Shown: one piece after another, positions 33,991 through 47,000 of the stretch
Layout of the letters: each line of letters opens with the position of its first letter
How positions within the stretch are numbered: the first letter of the stretch is position 1
NCBI RefSeq assembly: GCF_021130785.1
Contig: NW_025776249.1
Span: 62,001 to 126,000 of the forward strand
Direction of reading: 5' to 3'
DNA length: 64,000 bases
Source of the DNA: Homalodisca vitripennis
Taxonomy: Eukaryota; Arthropoda; Insecta; Hemiptera; Cicadellidae
Notes under the pieces: model-generated
What the model saw: the letters and a program-made list of their open reading frames with translations, nothing else
Told to the model about the DNA's origin: nothing
The model's database searches: none
Program-made: the position numbers and the translations under genes

Positions 33991-36599
33991 ATTTTATTAA
34001 TTGTAATTGCTTTTAAATGAATTCCGTAAATCAGGAAGTTGTTGGCCAAGCACATGTTGTTGCCCATTTCCTCTCTTTAATTATTATGTGATCTTAACTC
34101 ACAATAGATTTGGACTAGTTTCAAGGTTTTTTTAAATTGTCTTCACAACCCTGGAAAGATGGATATCCTTACCTCTTGTATGCGGGAGGACTCTGAATGT
34201 ACAATGTGCTGGACTCTCCTGACAAGTGACATTTAAGCCGTATAGTGCTGTGCGTGTGGCTGGTGGAAACGACTTCGGCGAGTGGTATCATTCGTTTATT
34301 CAAAACTTTTCTCTGTATTTCCACCCCCTTCCTATTTGTGAATTAAATTTTAAATTTCCAAAAGATTCAAAGGGTCATTTTTATTGTATCATGAATGTAC
34401 TACAGTTAGTACACCATTGCCGAATATGCCTACACTTTATAAGTCAGTTAAGTAAAGCTAGGTAATAAGGTCCTCAATTTTACAATAATACAATATCCAA
34501 TACAATATAATAACTATAAAATGATTATTATACAATATACAATAGTATAATATAATACCAATAGTATAGTATAATAATATATACAATAGTACAATTTTTA
34601 ATTAGACAATATCCCTGACTAAATAAAGTTTTGTTGTTTATCTCTTTTTTAATATTCTTTCATTTCTTATTTATAGAGCAATTGATTCACTCTTATTATA
34701 CATTTACAATTATTACTTACATTTTACTGTAAATATTCTTATTTAAAAGTCTAAACATAGGTAAATTTATGTGAAACGATACATTAATTTTTAATACAAA
34801 ATTTATTATATATTCATCATCGTTATGTTTAAATTTTTCTCAGTAACGTATGCTTAGCTACCAGAGACGTAATAAATATAGAAAAGGGACAGATTATTTC
34901 ATTGAACTTCAAGTATAAAGCAATAACAAACTTATGATATGGCCTCTAAACCACAAAAATACTCTATATTGCTCTGCGTGTAACAGTTATATTATTTTAC
35001 CTTATCAATGTCTCCGGAACCTTTTGTTGAGGAAAAGTGCTAAGCACAATTACTACCTGAAATTTAACTTGAAGTGTGTTAACCATCTATGTGGTTTAAT
35101 ACTTTAGTATACTATTATTTTTGGGAACAAGATTAAAACATTAGAATACGTAAACTAATGAGATCGGTAGGAAATGATGACAACCACCATTTTTGGCTGA
35201 AGTCTAAAAAGATTCCATTTTATGTCTGTGTTTATCGGTAGAACTATCTTGCTTCAGATATTTCTTTGGAATCTTTTTGTAATACTGCTAAGCGGAATCA
35301 TAACAAGGAATGAAGGAAGAGGCGAGTTGAAAAGTTAAAAGTTGTTTGGTTTGTGATTCCTAAAATTCATTTGCTCCTAACTGATACTCGGATATTGATC
35401 CCAATGTTTTACCAGCAAAGCATCGAATCTAACTTTCACAGTTTGAGCAATTAATTTTACTTGGCTTTATATTTACAAAACTGTTTAAGGTTAGTTCATT
35501 AAGACTAAATACATGTTTACCACGTTATTTAAACAAAATATTAAATGCTTTTACAACACATATAATGTGATCTGAGACCTAAACCTCGTTGAATGATCTT
35601 TTATACAAGTTTATTGAACTAAAAATCCTAAACTAATGTATTGATTCTGGTGCTGTATTTCTCCAAACTAGTCAATGAAATATATTTTGCTATTTTCCCC
35701 TGTAGACTCAATAAAAATTATGTGTTCCCATTGGGGCTATGAAAATAATGTTATTGCACTGTAAAAGGGTATTTTACCTAATCTTTACAATTTAGGAATA
35801 AATTACCTTATTTCCAACATGATGCCTTACGGATTTGATAAAATATAATAGGCCAATAATAATAAATATGTCCAAACTTGAAAAATGATGGTTGGCACAT
35901 TCGTAAGAGATTACAATAAAATATTCTTTAAATCTCTTATATTGGTTTGTATGCTTGCCCCTAGTTAAAGGGTTCCTATTAATTGTATTGTAATTTGATC
36001 CGTGTAAGAGTCTTCATATTAGTTCCAAGACACACTGTAGTCCACAGCAGTTAACAACAGTCAGGCCCCAGTTAGTTTAGTTGCTTCCCGGTCAATGAAT
36101 ATGTTTCTAGCTAACTTCCTCTCTGAGTTTTAGGTGATCGTTTTGTTACGGGTATTACACAGTAATTAATTTTGTTTAATGTGCGTGTCCCCATTATCTA
36201 CTATACGTATTTTAATGAAAACAAAAATAAACTATTTTTGTCAAGTATTTATTGTAAATATTCTTTATAGTATCATAATTAGGAGGACTTATTACATCTA
36301 CATTAGATATAAGTATAACATGCCCGGTTTTTGTACATAACTATATTGTTCCACAAACACGGTACATGTCTTCTTCTTCCATTATTCATAAAATACAATT
36401 GTTTTATATACTGATTGGTTTTTAACTTTAAGCGAGTAAATAATTTTGAACTCTAGTATGCCTTTTTCTTGAAATTTTTACTGGATTAATTTTGGACACA
36501 ACACCTTTTACAGCATAATTAAAAAGCTGGAATTGTTATTAGCAACAGCATCTAGTTAGTTTAAAAAGCTGTAAAAACGCATCAGAATTGCCAGCAACT
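33991..36599. other. AT-rich intergenic DNA
   Basis: Contains an unrecognised 79-codon plus-strand frame (34226-34465) downstream of the promoter-like block. A low-complexity patch of ACAATATAC and AATAGTATAAT words lies at 34480-34600. Nothing else is seen. Confidence 0.45.
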
Positions 36600-36851
36600 G
36601 AGTAAACCAAACTGTAGCTAGACTCAATGTGAGTCAAATCTCCTCGGTATATTTAAATATATAATTGTAAAATTATTCTAATTTTACATAAAATTGTGAA
36701 CCCTCGTTATAAGTGTTTCTTGTTGAGTAAACAAAACTGTAGCTAGACTCAATGTGAGTCAAATCTCCTCGGTATATTTCAATATTTAATTATAAACTTT
36801 TTCCAATTTTACATAAAATTGTGAATCCTCATTATAAGTGTTTCTTGTTCA
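36600..36851 (+). repeat. Tandem duplication, 2 x 126 bp
   Basis: Two adjacent copies (36600-36725 and 36726-36851) begin with GAGTAAAC and share AACTGTAGCTAGACTCAATG. They differ at roughly 10 percent of sites. The central AT-rich part differs most. Confidence 0.9.
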
Positions 36852-37297
36852 TATATATTAAAGCTAACAGTTAAGTTTATCAAACATAAGTTTGTCTTAC
36901 TGATAATATATGGAATAATAAATTTAAATACTTGGAAAATACGAGAATAGTTGGCAATATTTTATCGGCACCCAACACCTTATAAATAAATATGTTTACT
37001 AACAAAATTTAACGTCCATCTTGTTACCCTGAATTCTTCCTGTCATATCTACTCTTTATAACTCATGTGGCGAGGTTGAAATTGTTCAAATAATAAGTTT
37101 ACTCTACAAATAAAATGTTCCCCTGAAACTTTGTCAATAATATAATTATTACCTTGTAAAATATAAGTTAAAAAAAATAAATGAATATATATATATATAT
37201 ACAGTATATATATATATGTATATGTATATATATACAGTATATATATATATGTATATGTATATAATTTTTCTATAAAAATTGAATAACAAAAAGTACT
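36852..37297. other. AT-rich spacer with compound microsatellite
   Basis: A compound AT/GTAT microsatellite spans about 37184-37263 and contains two copies of an ACAGTATATATATATATGTA-type word. The rest is unremarkable and leads to the terminator side of the tRNA-like gene. Confidence 0.7.
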
Positions 37298-37367
37298 TGC
37301 TCCGCTTGGACTCGAACCCGGATCTCTCACTTGCCGAGTGAATGTGCTACCATTACACCACAGAGCC
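37298..37367 (-). tRNA. tRNA-like gene or tRNA pseudogene, loop reads GGC (Ala type)
   Basis: On the minus strand both internal Pol III promoter boxes are intact: TGGTGTAATGG (A box) and GGTTCGAGTCC (B box). The acceptor stem pairs, with wobble pairs. The D stem (GTGT/GCAC) and a five-pair anticodon stem (TTCAC/GTGAG) form. The seven-base loop TCGGCAA puts GGC at the anticodon position, but the base before it is C rather than the usual U. The T stem (CCGGG/CCAAG) has two mismatches. A T5 run lies about 7-8 bases beyond the 3' end and would end Pol III transcription. I favour a degenerate tRNA or the head of a tRNA-derived repeat over a working tRNA-Ala. A minus-strand open frame through it (ALWCNGST) is the familiar mistranslation of a tRNA. 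Confidence 0.6.
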
Positions 37368-39985
37368 CTCATTTTTTTACGATTCAATTATATTGTATTT
37401 GGCCGTATCTGTCACATATGCGTTGAAATAACTAAACTTTATATGTATATATATAAAATCTCAATAAATTTTATATATATATATATATATAATATATTCG
37501 GACTAATAATGGTTAAATCATTGCTTTATTTTAATGTCTATTTTGGAGTGCTTTTTGTATAGTGCAGATTGATTAACTCGTTTCTACTCACACAGGCTAA
37601 TGCTTTTTATGTATTTTAATCAATCTGTATGTACATTTTGGAAATAGAAAAATAAGTTTGTGATGATTTATTTATTGATTTGGTGAGAATTATTAGACGC
37701 TAGTTCTGAGAAGGCACTGTGCTCTTCTGCTTTATTATGTATTGAGAATTTGAACATGAGAATACCTCTTTACCTAGATTATAGTACTTTTTGTAGTCTG
37801 GGTGTCTCTAAAGGTCTCTAAGGAAACGATGCGGGAGTTTTGTTTTATACTTCTCCGTTCTTCGTCGCCGAATGTTTTTTTAGCCCTTCAGATGAACATG
37901 ACTTCAGGAGTAAAGTCTGCGACACCATCAGAGTTCACATGCTGTACGTAAGAGGAAGGTGAACTGGAGTTTACTTTAACATTCGCATTGAATCAACTCA
38001 TCCCACATTAGCTGTGTTATTGTGGAGAAAACTTAAATATTAAATAATGTTAAAAACCATATTCATAAGTATGGATTCTTATTAAGTATTCCATATATTT
38101 ATTCATAAAACTACTGTATTACCCACAATAGAACTATGTTTCCTTGTAACGATATACCTGTATAGGTAAAACTAGCACTAAACTAATCTAGTAACATCTT
38201 GTCTACCATAAACTCGTAACTGACCATCATCATTACAAACCCCTCCATGACTATGGTCTCCTAGATAATATCGGTTACACAATTACCTATATATCTCCCA
38301 TTATGATAGCAGTACAGCTGCATTATACTTTACCGAACACTGACGCTATCTGCCGAGCGTAGTTCCGCACTAAAACGTTGTACAGATAACTACTATTCCA
38401 TCACTGGGTATGGTAAATGGCTACATTTCAATACAGTTGTGAACTGCAACTCATCGTTTCCTTCGCAGTAAGTAAGTTGTCTTTCCCTCTGCGAAACATT
38501 ACTTTCCCTATTTAAACAATTCTTTCCCTATGCTATCACCTCTTGTCATGTATAAACAATTCTCGAGATTAGCTAATTATTTTGACAATAATATGTTAAA
38601 CGTGCTTATTTTATCACCAAAAGGCTTTACCAATACTATTACGTGTACTTATAGAAGAATAATTACTAGAATACGATATTTCAGATAGTATTTTAAGATA
38701 AGTTCAGTAATCGTCTCGAAAGTTTTCTTTATTGCAGGGACCAATACAATGGCATTTTCCACAGTCGGCATCTCCTCGCACATAATGCAGTCTCACTCCG
38801 CAATAGGCCTTTCTGGCTAGTAGTAATGGGATATGTACTACTATTCCGATACATCCCTTACTCAGGTCTTACAATTAAGATCCATTAATTTATTTATTTG
38901 TAATTTGTTTCTAAAAATATGAATTATCGTTAATCTTTTGTGTTTAGTAAACAAATAATTAATGAATAGTTGTTACATGTCCTACCACATAAATTATTAT
39001 TATTTAGCTGGAGTACACAAATACACCAATTACATTAAAAAGTTTATTTAAATAAAATGGTTTACGATTTAGGATATATAGTTGTGTTTAGTGGTTAAAA
39101 TAATGTACTGTTTGATTAGGGTTAAGCTTTAGTGATCAGAATAAGATTCCATGCTATCAGCTGAAATAATTCAGAGAACTCAAGTATAAAATGGTGAGCC
39201 GATTCAGTGAAAATTGGAGCTATCGTTCGATTTAACTACCGTTTCTCCCATTGGTGGAACTCATTGTGTGGTCTAATTCCAAGTCCACACGACAGTCATT
39301 TGAACAGTCCCAGCAATTGTGGAGATGACCTTAGCAGTAGGAGGTCAGTTCCGCCTCGGAGCTCAGCGCGTTATGAAGTAGCAGAAGCTGTTTTCTTTTC
39401 TCTCTAGACACGTGTGAGGACCTTAAACCCACTTTTTTTATTGATTCCAGACGCTGTGCTGATAATATGGTGAACTAGACCTGAACTCAACATTCATATT
39501 GAATCTACACTCCCACCATAGTTACTTTGTGTTCAATGATGATATGAGGCATCGTTTAAAGCTAAAATTTACTTTAATATCAGCAAACTCAGGTACACCG
39601 AATAATTTGAATAAATCTATCTGCATCTAACTGCCTTGTTGTCTTGTTTAGTGATTCCGCTTGCTATAATCACAGACTCACAGCATTCGCTTGTTTCCTC
39701 GATTGTAGTAATGCAGGTTTATTTAAATCATGCTTATGCCTATACCCTCCATTATTTTCCTTCAGCTACTGTAAATATGCTGCACCACAATGGCAATGTA
39801 GTTCAAATATAATATATCATACATTCACAATTAGTTAATTAAGTAAAATCCAAGATAAGCTATACAATTGGTATAACTTTTTCCCACTATATTCAAATAA
39901 GAAATGATTTTACTAAACAAATTGAGAATATTTGTTAAATTAATGATACATGCAGTTGTGCTGTCATTATACAATGTTAACATAA
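37368..39985. other. Intergenic DNA with GC-richer patches
   Basis: An (AT)n run lies at 37471-37492. GC-richer patches occur near 37840-37930, 38340-38470, 38740-38880 and 39200-39420. The last holds a 66-codon plus-strand frame (39207-39407) with a Ser/Pro/Arg-rich tail that I do not recognise. Such patches may be exons or old transposons, but no motif decides this. A 64-codon frame at 39644 is likewise unassigned. Confidence 0.4.
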
Positions 39986-40180
39986 AAGTTAGTTTATTTA
40001 ACGGGTATTATAGTTAATATTTATCAACTTTAGAGGCCAATATGAGATTTTTAACTGCTTTAGAAACCAGTGGGGTGTAGTTCCGAAGAAATTTTGAAAT
40101 AATTACACGCCTATATTCATCCCAGAGAACCTAAGAATGTCCATGTGAAATTCCACTACTATCAGTAGAATAGTTTATAA
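39986..40180 (+). repeat. Dispersed repeat A, copy 3 (partial)
   Basis: Contains AGTTAATATTTATCAACTTT, then GAAACCAGTGGGGTGTAG, then CCTAAGAATGTCC. These match in order the right half of the copies at 33560-33720 and 48920-49070. Divergence is high. Confidence 0.5.
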
Positions 40181-40567
40181 AAGCAATACAAACAAAGGCA
40201 CTGTCGCATTTATAACTGTATTAGAGTTAACTATCCTTATTAACTATGTACGTGTAAAACTTATATAACGTAATAATAAAGTACCTAACAGGTGATAAAA
40301 AAGACTTACCAACCAATGCAGCATTCAGTTTAATCGAGAATTCGTTAACACTAAATTACTTATTACTTTTTAATCTGTAACATGAGAGAATTATTCACAT
40401 TATTTCTGTTTACTCTAAATTAACCCTTGAATTTTGTATTCGCTATTAATACAGACTATTAATTAAATTAATAAACTAATAAATTAATTAAATTACTTGT
40501 ATTATAAATGTCAAGTATCTAGGAACTACTTAAAAAGAGTTATTTCAGGGAAAGATATTATTAATTA
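40181..40567. other. AT-rich spacer
   Basis: No feature recognised; short alternating ATTAAT words near 40450-40500. Confidence 0.5.
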
Positions 40568-43500
40568 TGTGCTTATCTGTACTTCACACATATGTTTCAT
40601 AGTGCAGAATAGAAATTCGATTAAAACAGTGGTGCAGCCTTGGCGTTACAGAATGAAGCAAACTGTATCAGAGTGAGAATAGACTCGATCAAACAATAAA
40701 ATTATGTACCAAATGAAAATGTTCTTCGTCATTGTGTCGTTAATCCTTTGCTCATCTTTACTTGTACACATGTGTTATATAGTGCACAATAGTATTAAAA
40801 CATTAATGCAGCATTGGCGTTACAGACAATATAGAACTATATCAGATTGAGAATAGACTCAATTAAACAGTAACATTACCAACTGAAATGTTCTTCGTCA
40901 TTGTGTCGTTAATCCTTTGCTCATCTTTACTTGTACACATGTGTTATATAGTGCACAATAGTATTAAAACATCGGTGCAGCATCGGCGTTACAGACAGAA
41001 TAAAACTGTATCAGATTGAGAATAGACTCGATCAAACAATAAAATTATGTACCAAATGAAATGTTCTTCGTCATTGTGTCGTTAATCCTTTGCTCATCTT
41101 TACTTGTACACATGTGTTATATAGTGAACAATAGTATTAAAACATCGGTGCAGCATCGGCGTTACAGACAGAATAAAACTGTATCAGATTGAGAATAGAC
41201 TCGATCAAACAATAAAATTATGTACCAAATGAAATGTTCTTCGTCATTGTGTCGTTAATCCTTTGCTCATCTTTACTTGTACACATGTGTTATATAGTGC
41301 ACAATAGTATTAAAACATTGGTGCAGCATCGGCGTTACAGACAGAATAAAACTGTATCAGATTGAGAATAGACTCGATCAAACAATAAAATTATGTACCA
41401 AATGAAATGTTCTTTGTCATTGTGTCGTTAATCCTTTGCTCATCTTTACTTGTACACATGTGTTATATAGTGCAAAATAGTATTAAAACATTGGTGCAGC
41501 ATTGGCGTTACAGACAATATAGAACTATATCAGATTGAGAATAGACTCGATCAAACAGTAACATTACCATTGAAATGTTCACATGTGTTTAATAGTGCAA
41601 AATACTATTAAAACGGAGGTGCAGCCTTGGCGTTGAAGACAGGATAAAACTGTGTTAGATTGAGAATAGACTCGATCAAACAATAACTTTACCATTGAAA
41701 TGTTCACATGTGTTTAATAGTGCAAAATACTATTAAAACGGAGTTGCAGCCTTGGCGTTGAAGACAGGATAAAACTGTGTTAGATTGAGAATAGACTCGA
41801 TCAAACAATAACTTTACCATTGAAATGTTCACATGTGTTTAATAGTGCAAAATACTATTAAAACGGAGGTGCAGCCTTGGCGTTGAAGACAGAATAAAAC
41901 TGTGTTAGATTGAGAATAGACTCGATCAAACAATAACTTTACCATTGAAATGTTCACATGTGTTTAATAGTGCAAAATACTATTAAAACGGAGGTGCAGC
42001 CTTGGCGTTGAAGACAGAATAAAAACTGTATCAGATTGAGAATAGACTCGATCAAACAATAACATTACCATTGAAATGTTCACATGTGTTTAATAGTGCA
42101 AAATACTATTAAAACGGAGGTGCAGCCTTGGCGTTGAAGACAGGATAAAACTGTGTTAGATTGAGAATAGACTCGATCAAACAATAACTTTACCATTGAA
42201 ATGTTCACATGTGTTTAATAGTGCAAAATACTATTAAAACGGAGGTGCAGCCTTGGCGTTGAAGACAGAATAAAACTGTATCAGATTGAGAATAGACTCG
42301 ATCAAACAATAACATTACCATTGAAATGTTCACATGTGTTTAATAGTGCAAAATACTATTAAAACGGAGGTGCAGCCTTGGCGTTGAAGACAGAATAAAA
42401 CTGTGTTAGATTGAGAATAGACTCGATCAAACAATAACTTTACCATTGAAATGTTCACATGTGTTTAATAGTGCAAAATACTATTAAAACGGAGGTGCAG
42501 CCTTGGCGTTGAAGACAGAATAAAACTGTGTTAGATTGAGGATAGACTCGATCAAACAATAACATTACCATTGAAATGTTCACATGTGTTTAATAGTGCA
42601 AAATACTATTAAAACAGAGATGCAGCCTTGGCGTTGAAGACAGAATAAAACTGTGTTAGATTGAGAATAGACTCGATCAAACAATAACATTACCATTGAA
42701 ATGTTCACATGTGTTTAATAGTGCAAAATACTATTAAAACGGAGGTGCAGCCTTGGCGTTGAAGACAGAATAAAACTGTGTTAGATTGAGAATAGACTCG
42801 ATCAAACAATAACATTACCATTGAAATGTTCACATGTGTTTAATAGTGCAAAATACTATTAAAACGGAGGTGCAGCCTTGGCGTTGAAGACAGGATAAAA
42901 CTGTGTTAGATTGAGAATAGACTCGATCAAACAATAACATTACCATTGAAATGTTCACATGTGTTTAATAGTGCAAAATACTATTAAAACGGAGGTGCAG
43001 CCTTGGCGTTGAAGACAGGATAAAACTGTGTTAGATTGAGAATAGACTCGATCAAACAATAACATTACCATTGAAATGTTCACATATGTTTAATAGTGCA
43101 AAATACTATTAAAACGGAGGTGCAGCCTTAGCGTTGAAGACAGGATAAAACTGTGTTAGATTGAGAATAGACTCGATCAAACAATAACATTACCATTGAA
43201 ATGTTCACATATATTTAATAGTGCAAAATACTATTAAAACAGAGGTGCAGAATAATATTAAAACAGTGGTGCAGCCTTTGCGTTAGAGACAGAATAAAAC
43301 TGTATCAGATTGCGAATAGACTTAACCAAACAATAACAGGGCCAACTGAAATGTTCTTCGTCATTGTGTTACTAATCCATTGCTTATCTTTACTTGTACA
43401 CATGTGTTTCATAGTGCACAATAGTATTAAAACATTGGTGCAGCATTGGCGTTACAGACAGAATAGAACTATATCAGATTGAGAATAGACTCGATTAAAC

Positions 43501-44305
43501 AGTAACATTACCATTGAAATGTACACATGTGTTTAATAGTGCAAAATACTTTAAAAACGGAGGTGCAGCCTTGGCGTTGAAGACAGGAATAAAACTGTGT
43601 TAGATTGAGAATAGACTCGATCAAACAATAACATTACCATTGAAATGTTCACATATGTTTAATAGTGCAAATTACTATTAAAACAGAGGTGCAGAATAAT
43701 ATTAAAACAGTGGTGCAGCCTTTGCGTTAGAGACAGAATAAAACTGTATCAGATTGCGAATAGACTTAACCAAACAATAACAGGGCCAACTGAAATGTTC
43801 TTCGTCATTGTGTTACTAATCCATTGCTTATCTTTACTTGTACACATGTGTTTCATAGTGCACAATAGTATTAAAACATTGGTGCAGCATTGGCGTTACA
43901 GACAGAATAGAACTATATCAGATTGAGAATAGACTCGATTAAACAGTAACATTACCATTGAAATGTTCACATGTGTTTAATAGTGCAAAATACTATTAAA
44001 ACAGAGGTGCAGCCTTGGCGTTGAAGACGGGATCAAACTGTGTTAGATTGAGAATAGACTCGATCAAACAATAACGTTACCATTGAAATGTTCACATATG
44101 TTTAATAGTGCAAAATACTATTAAAACAGAGGTGCAGAATAATATTAAAACAGTGGTGCAACCTTTGCGTTAGAGACAGAATAAAAATGTATTAGATTGA
44201 GAATAGACTTAACCAAACAATAACAGGAGTAATTGAACTGTTCCTCGTTATTGTGTTACTAATACTTTGCTTATACATACGTTTCATAGTATTACACAAT
44301 ATTTA
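40568..44305. repeat. Complex satellite: 173-bp, 125-bp and about 443-bp periods
   Basis: From 40568 to about 41570, units of 173 bp (type A) repeat about six times. From about 41573 to 43205, units of 125 bp (type B) repeat about 13 times. B equals A lacking about 43 bp between GAAATGTTC and ACATGTG, plus a few smaller losses. From about 43250 a larger unit of 443-444 bp, made of A-like and B-like parts, starts at about 43251, 43695 and 44138. Shared words are AGATTGAGAATAGACTCGAT and GGTGCAGC. The outer units at both ends are the most diverged. No frame stays open. It is non-coding. Confidence 0.95.
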
Positions 44306-44722
44306 TCACCTTGTTTTTCCCTACTGATAACTTTATTGTTATTTTTTTGCATTGCATTTTATACTTATTTAAAATTTCTTTATAATGCTGTATTGTTGTT
44401 TAATTACCATAACCTTTTATTATCGGTGCCGTAATTGTACCCTTAGAGGACGTGCCCTTAGTCTCAACTGCCATATCATCGTGACGCCACTGAATTTACG
44501 CCACCCCCGTTTCTTGGCAGACGGATGATAGGGCGTCTTGAAAACTTTAATGGCCATTAAGTATTGTAACAAAGCTATGTGCTGTTTATAAAATGAAAAA
44601 TACGGTTTTTTATCTCACCTATGAACAAATAATTAATTATTTTTACGAGTAGACACGTAAACTGTTGTGTTATACGAGTCGTATCGTGTGTGTGTGTATA
44701 TATATATGTAAATTACTAGTAT

Positions 44723-44761
<39 letters not shown>

Positions 44762-45240
44762 CTAGTAATTTACGTTAAATTATTTATAACATAAAATAAA
44801 ACGAATGATGTACTGTTGGTTATAAACGTAATGTTAATTTGTATTTAACTACTAATGTTACTGAGATATCAATGTATAGGACCATGATGGCAATCAAGTT
44901 ACAAGTGTAAGCCACCAGAAAATGTTTGCAAGCTTATAGGAAGCCATATGGCTGAGTGCATATTGCAACACATCCATCATACTCGTAATGCATTCTGTGT
45001 GCACGGAACTTGACCTCCTGGTGTTCATCTCTATCTCTAAATATTGTCAATGGTTCTGTTAACATTTGTATTTGCTGTTTATTCATTGGAATGAGAATCA
45101 TTTTTGCAGTTTTTACTTTCGTTTTATATACATACTTGAGGATTATTGCTAGTGATAGATAACTATTATTATAGTTCTCATTTATTGTTTTATTTGGTTT
45201 TTAATTTGTAAAGGAACTAATAAGTGCTTCTTAATATCTG
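44306..45240. other. Intergenic DNA around a perfect AT hairpin
   Basis: Mostly AT-rich with one GC-richer patch at 44440-44540. The hairpin at 44708-44773 is listed separately. No gene is recognised. Confidence 0.5.
44708..44773. repeat. Perfect 18-bp inverted repeat flanking (AT)n
   Basis: GTAAATTACTAGTATTAT (44708-44725) and ATAATACTAGTAATTTAC (44756-44773) are exact reverse complements with an AT-dinucleotide run between. The whole 66 bp can fold into one hairpin or extrude as a cruciform. The run is preceded by GTGTGTGTGTATATAT. Confidence 0.95.
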
Positions 45241-45700
45241 TTTTTTTTTTTTTAACTCTCGGCGATAATACACTTGTCGGAGTTGTTCTAGAGAATGGAA
45301 CCCTAGTACAAGGAAGAGCTCAATTTACTTTTATTGGCTAGGGTTCGATGGGCAGTCCATCTGGCAACAGCTCTTGATGAAAAGGTTCAAGACACTTTAA
45401 CCCTGGCACATCGGTTTAAAGAAGAGCTCCACTGAATTTGAGACCAAATTTTAAATGGACAGTCCGGCTATCTATCTGGCCGTATGTAAAATAATTCTTT
45501 ATAAAAACGGTCTTAAGACTTGAACACTCGTAAAATTGGCCAAGGGAAGGTATTTATTTATTTATTGGTCAAAATATCAATAACCGGTCCCGTACAATCT
45601 GTCTGGCCGTCGATGCAATAATTCTTTATATAAATGTTCTAATCGAGTTCTGCGCTATTTTTAAAACGTAATTGGACATTCGTCAAGAGAATATAACTTC
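45241..45700. repeat. Degenerate repeats of about 126 bp, GC-richer
   Basis: After a T13 run, CTATCTGGCCGTATGTAAAA (about 45471) and CTGTCTGGCCGTCGATGC (about 45597) each precede AATAATTCTTTATA. They are offset by 126 bp. A weaker relative (CATCTGGC) lies near 45358. This is probably an old transposon with internal repeats. No coding sequence is visible. Confidence 0.5.
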
Positions 45701-45957
45701 AGTATCGTTTTTAGGAGTATCAGAGGGTTAAATAGTGACAGAGTGTTATATCAAGTTTTGTGCTGAGTATGCCTTGTCCCGACCTGTACAAAGTTGAATA
45801 TATCTCCCAACCTGCACTGATGACATCAGGCATTATTGTCCGACCCATTACAATGAGACATAATCTCTAATCTTGTTTAAAACCACCATAACGGCTGTTA
45901 TATATGGTTTGCAATACTATTAGCTAAATGACTATACAGTATTTTTAGGGTTTTAAA

Positions 45958-46000
<43 letters not shown>

Positions 46001-46050
46001 ATAAATACTTGGTATTTTTAGCACAAAACGGGAAGCTTATCGAGGTAACC
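45701..46050. other. Spacer with (TA)19 run
   Basis: A pure TA run spans 45961-45998. No other feature. Confidence 0.8.
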
Positions 46051-47000
46051 TATCGGTGGCCGGTAATATGAAAGTTTCAGCTCAGCTCGATCCAGATCGG
46101 AGATTGATAATTATATTGTGTTTACTGCTGCGTTTTTCTTAATTTGTCTTATAAACATAGACATCGAGGTATCGGTGGCTGGTAATATGATAGTTTCAGT
46201 TCAGCTCGATACAGACCGGAGATTGACAATCATATTGTGTTTACTGCAGCGTTTTGCTTAATTTGTCTTATAAACATAGACATCGAGGTATCGGTGGCCG
46301 GTAATATGATAGTTTCAGTTCAGCTCGATCCAGACCGGAGATTGACAATCATATTGTGTTTACTGCAGCGTTTTGCTTAATTTGTCTTATAAACATAGAC
46401 ATCGAGGTATCGGTGGCCGGTAATATGAAAGTTTCAGTTCAGCTCGATCCAGACTGGAGATTGACAATCATATTGTGTTTACTGCAGCGTTTTGCTTAAT
46501 TTGTCTTATAAACATAGACATCGAGGTATCGGTGGCCGGTAATATGAAAGTCTCAGCTCAGCTCGATCCAGACCGGAGATTGACAATCATATTGTGTTTA
46601 CTGCAGCGTTTTGCTTAATTTGTCTTATAAACATAGACATCGAGGTATCGGTGGCCGGTAATATGAAAGTTTCAGCTCAGCTCGATCCAGACCGGAGATT
46701 GACAATCATATTGTTTTTACTGCAGCGTTTTGCTTAATTTTGTCTTATAAACATGACATCGAGGTATCGGTGGCCGGTAATATGAAAGTTTCAGCTCAGC
46801 TCGATCCAGACCGGAGATTGACAATCATATTGTGTTTACTGCAGCGTTTTGCTTAATTTGTCTTATAAACATAGACATCGAGGTATCAGGCCGGTGGAAT
46901 ATGAAAGTTTCAGCTCAGCTCGATCCAGACCGGAGTATTGACAATCATATTGTGTGTTTACTGCTGCGTTATGCTTAATTTGTTTAATAAACAGGCCTTC
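46051..47000. repeat. 119-bp tandem array, 8 units
   Basis: Units start at TATCGGTGGC (46051, 46170, 46289 and so on). Each contains GGTAATATGA, CAGCTCGATCCAGACCGGAG and ATCATATTGTGTTTACTGC. Inner units are nearly identical. The first and the last two carry small insertions and substitutions, the usual pattern of array edges. No frame stays open. Confidence 0.95.

Noticed and set aside
37049..37387. Minus-strand 112-codon protein
   Set aside because: It reads through the tRNA-like gene and a microsatellite; ALWCNGST is a typical tRNA mistranslation.
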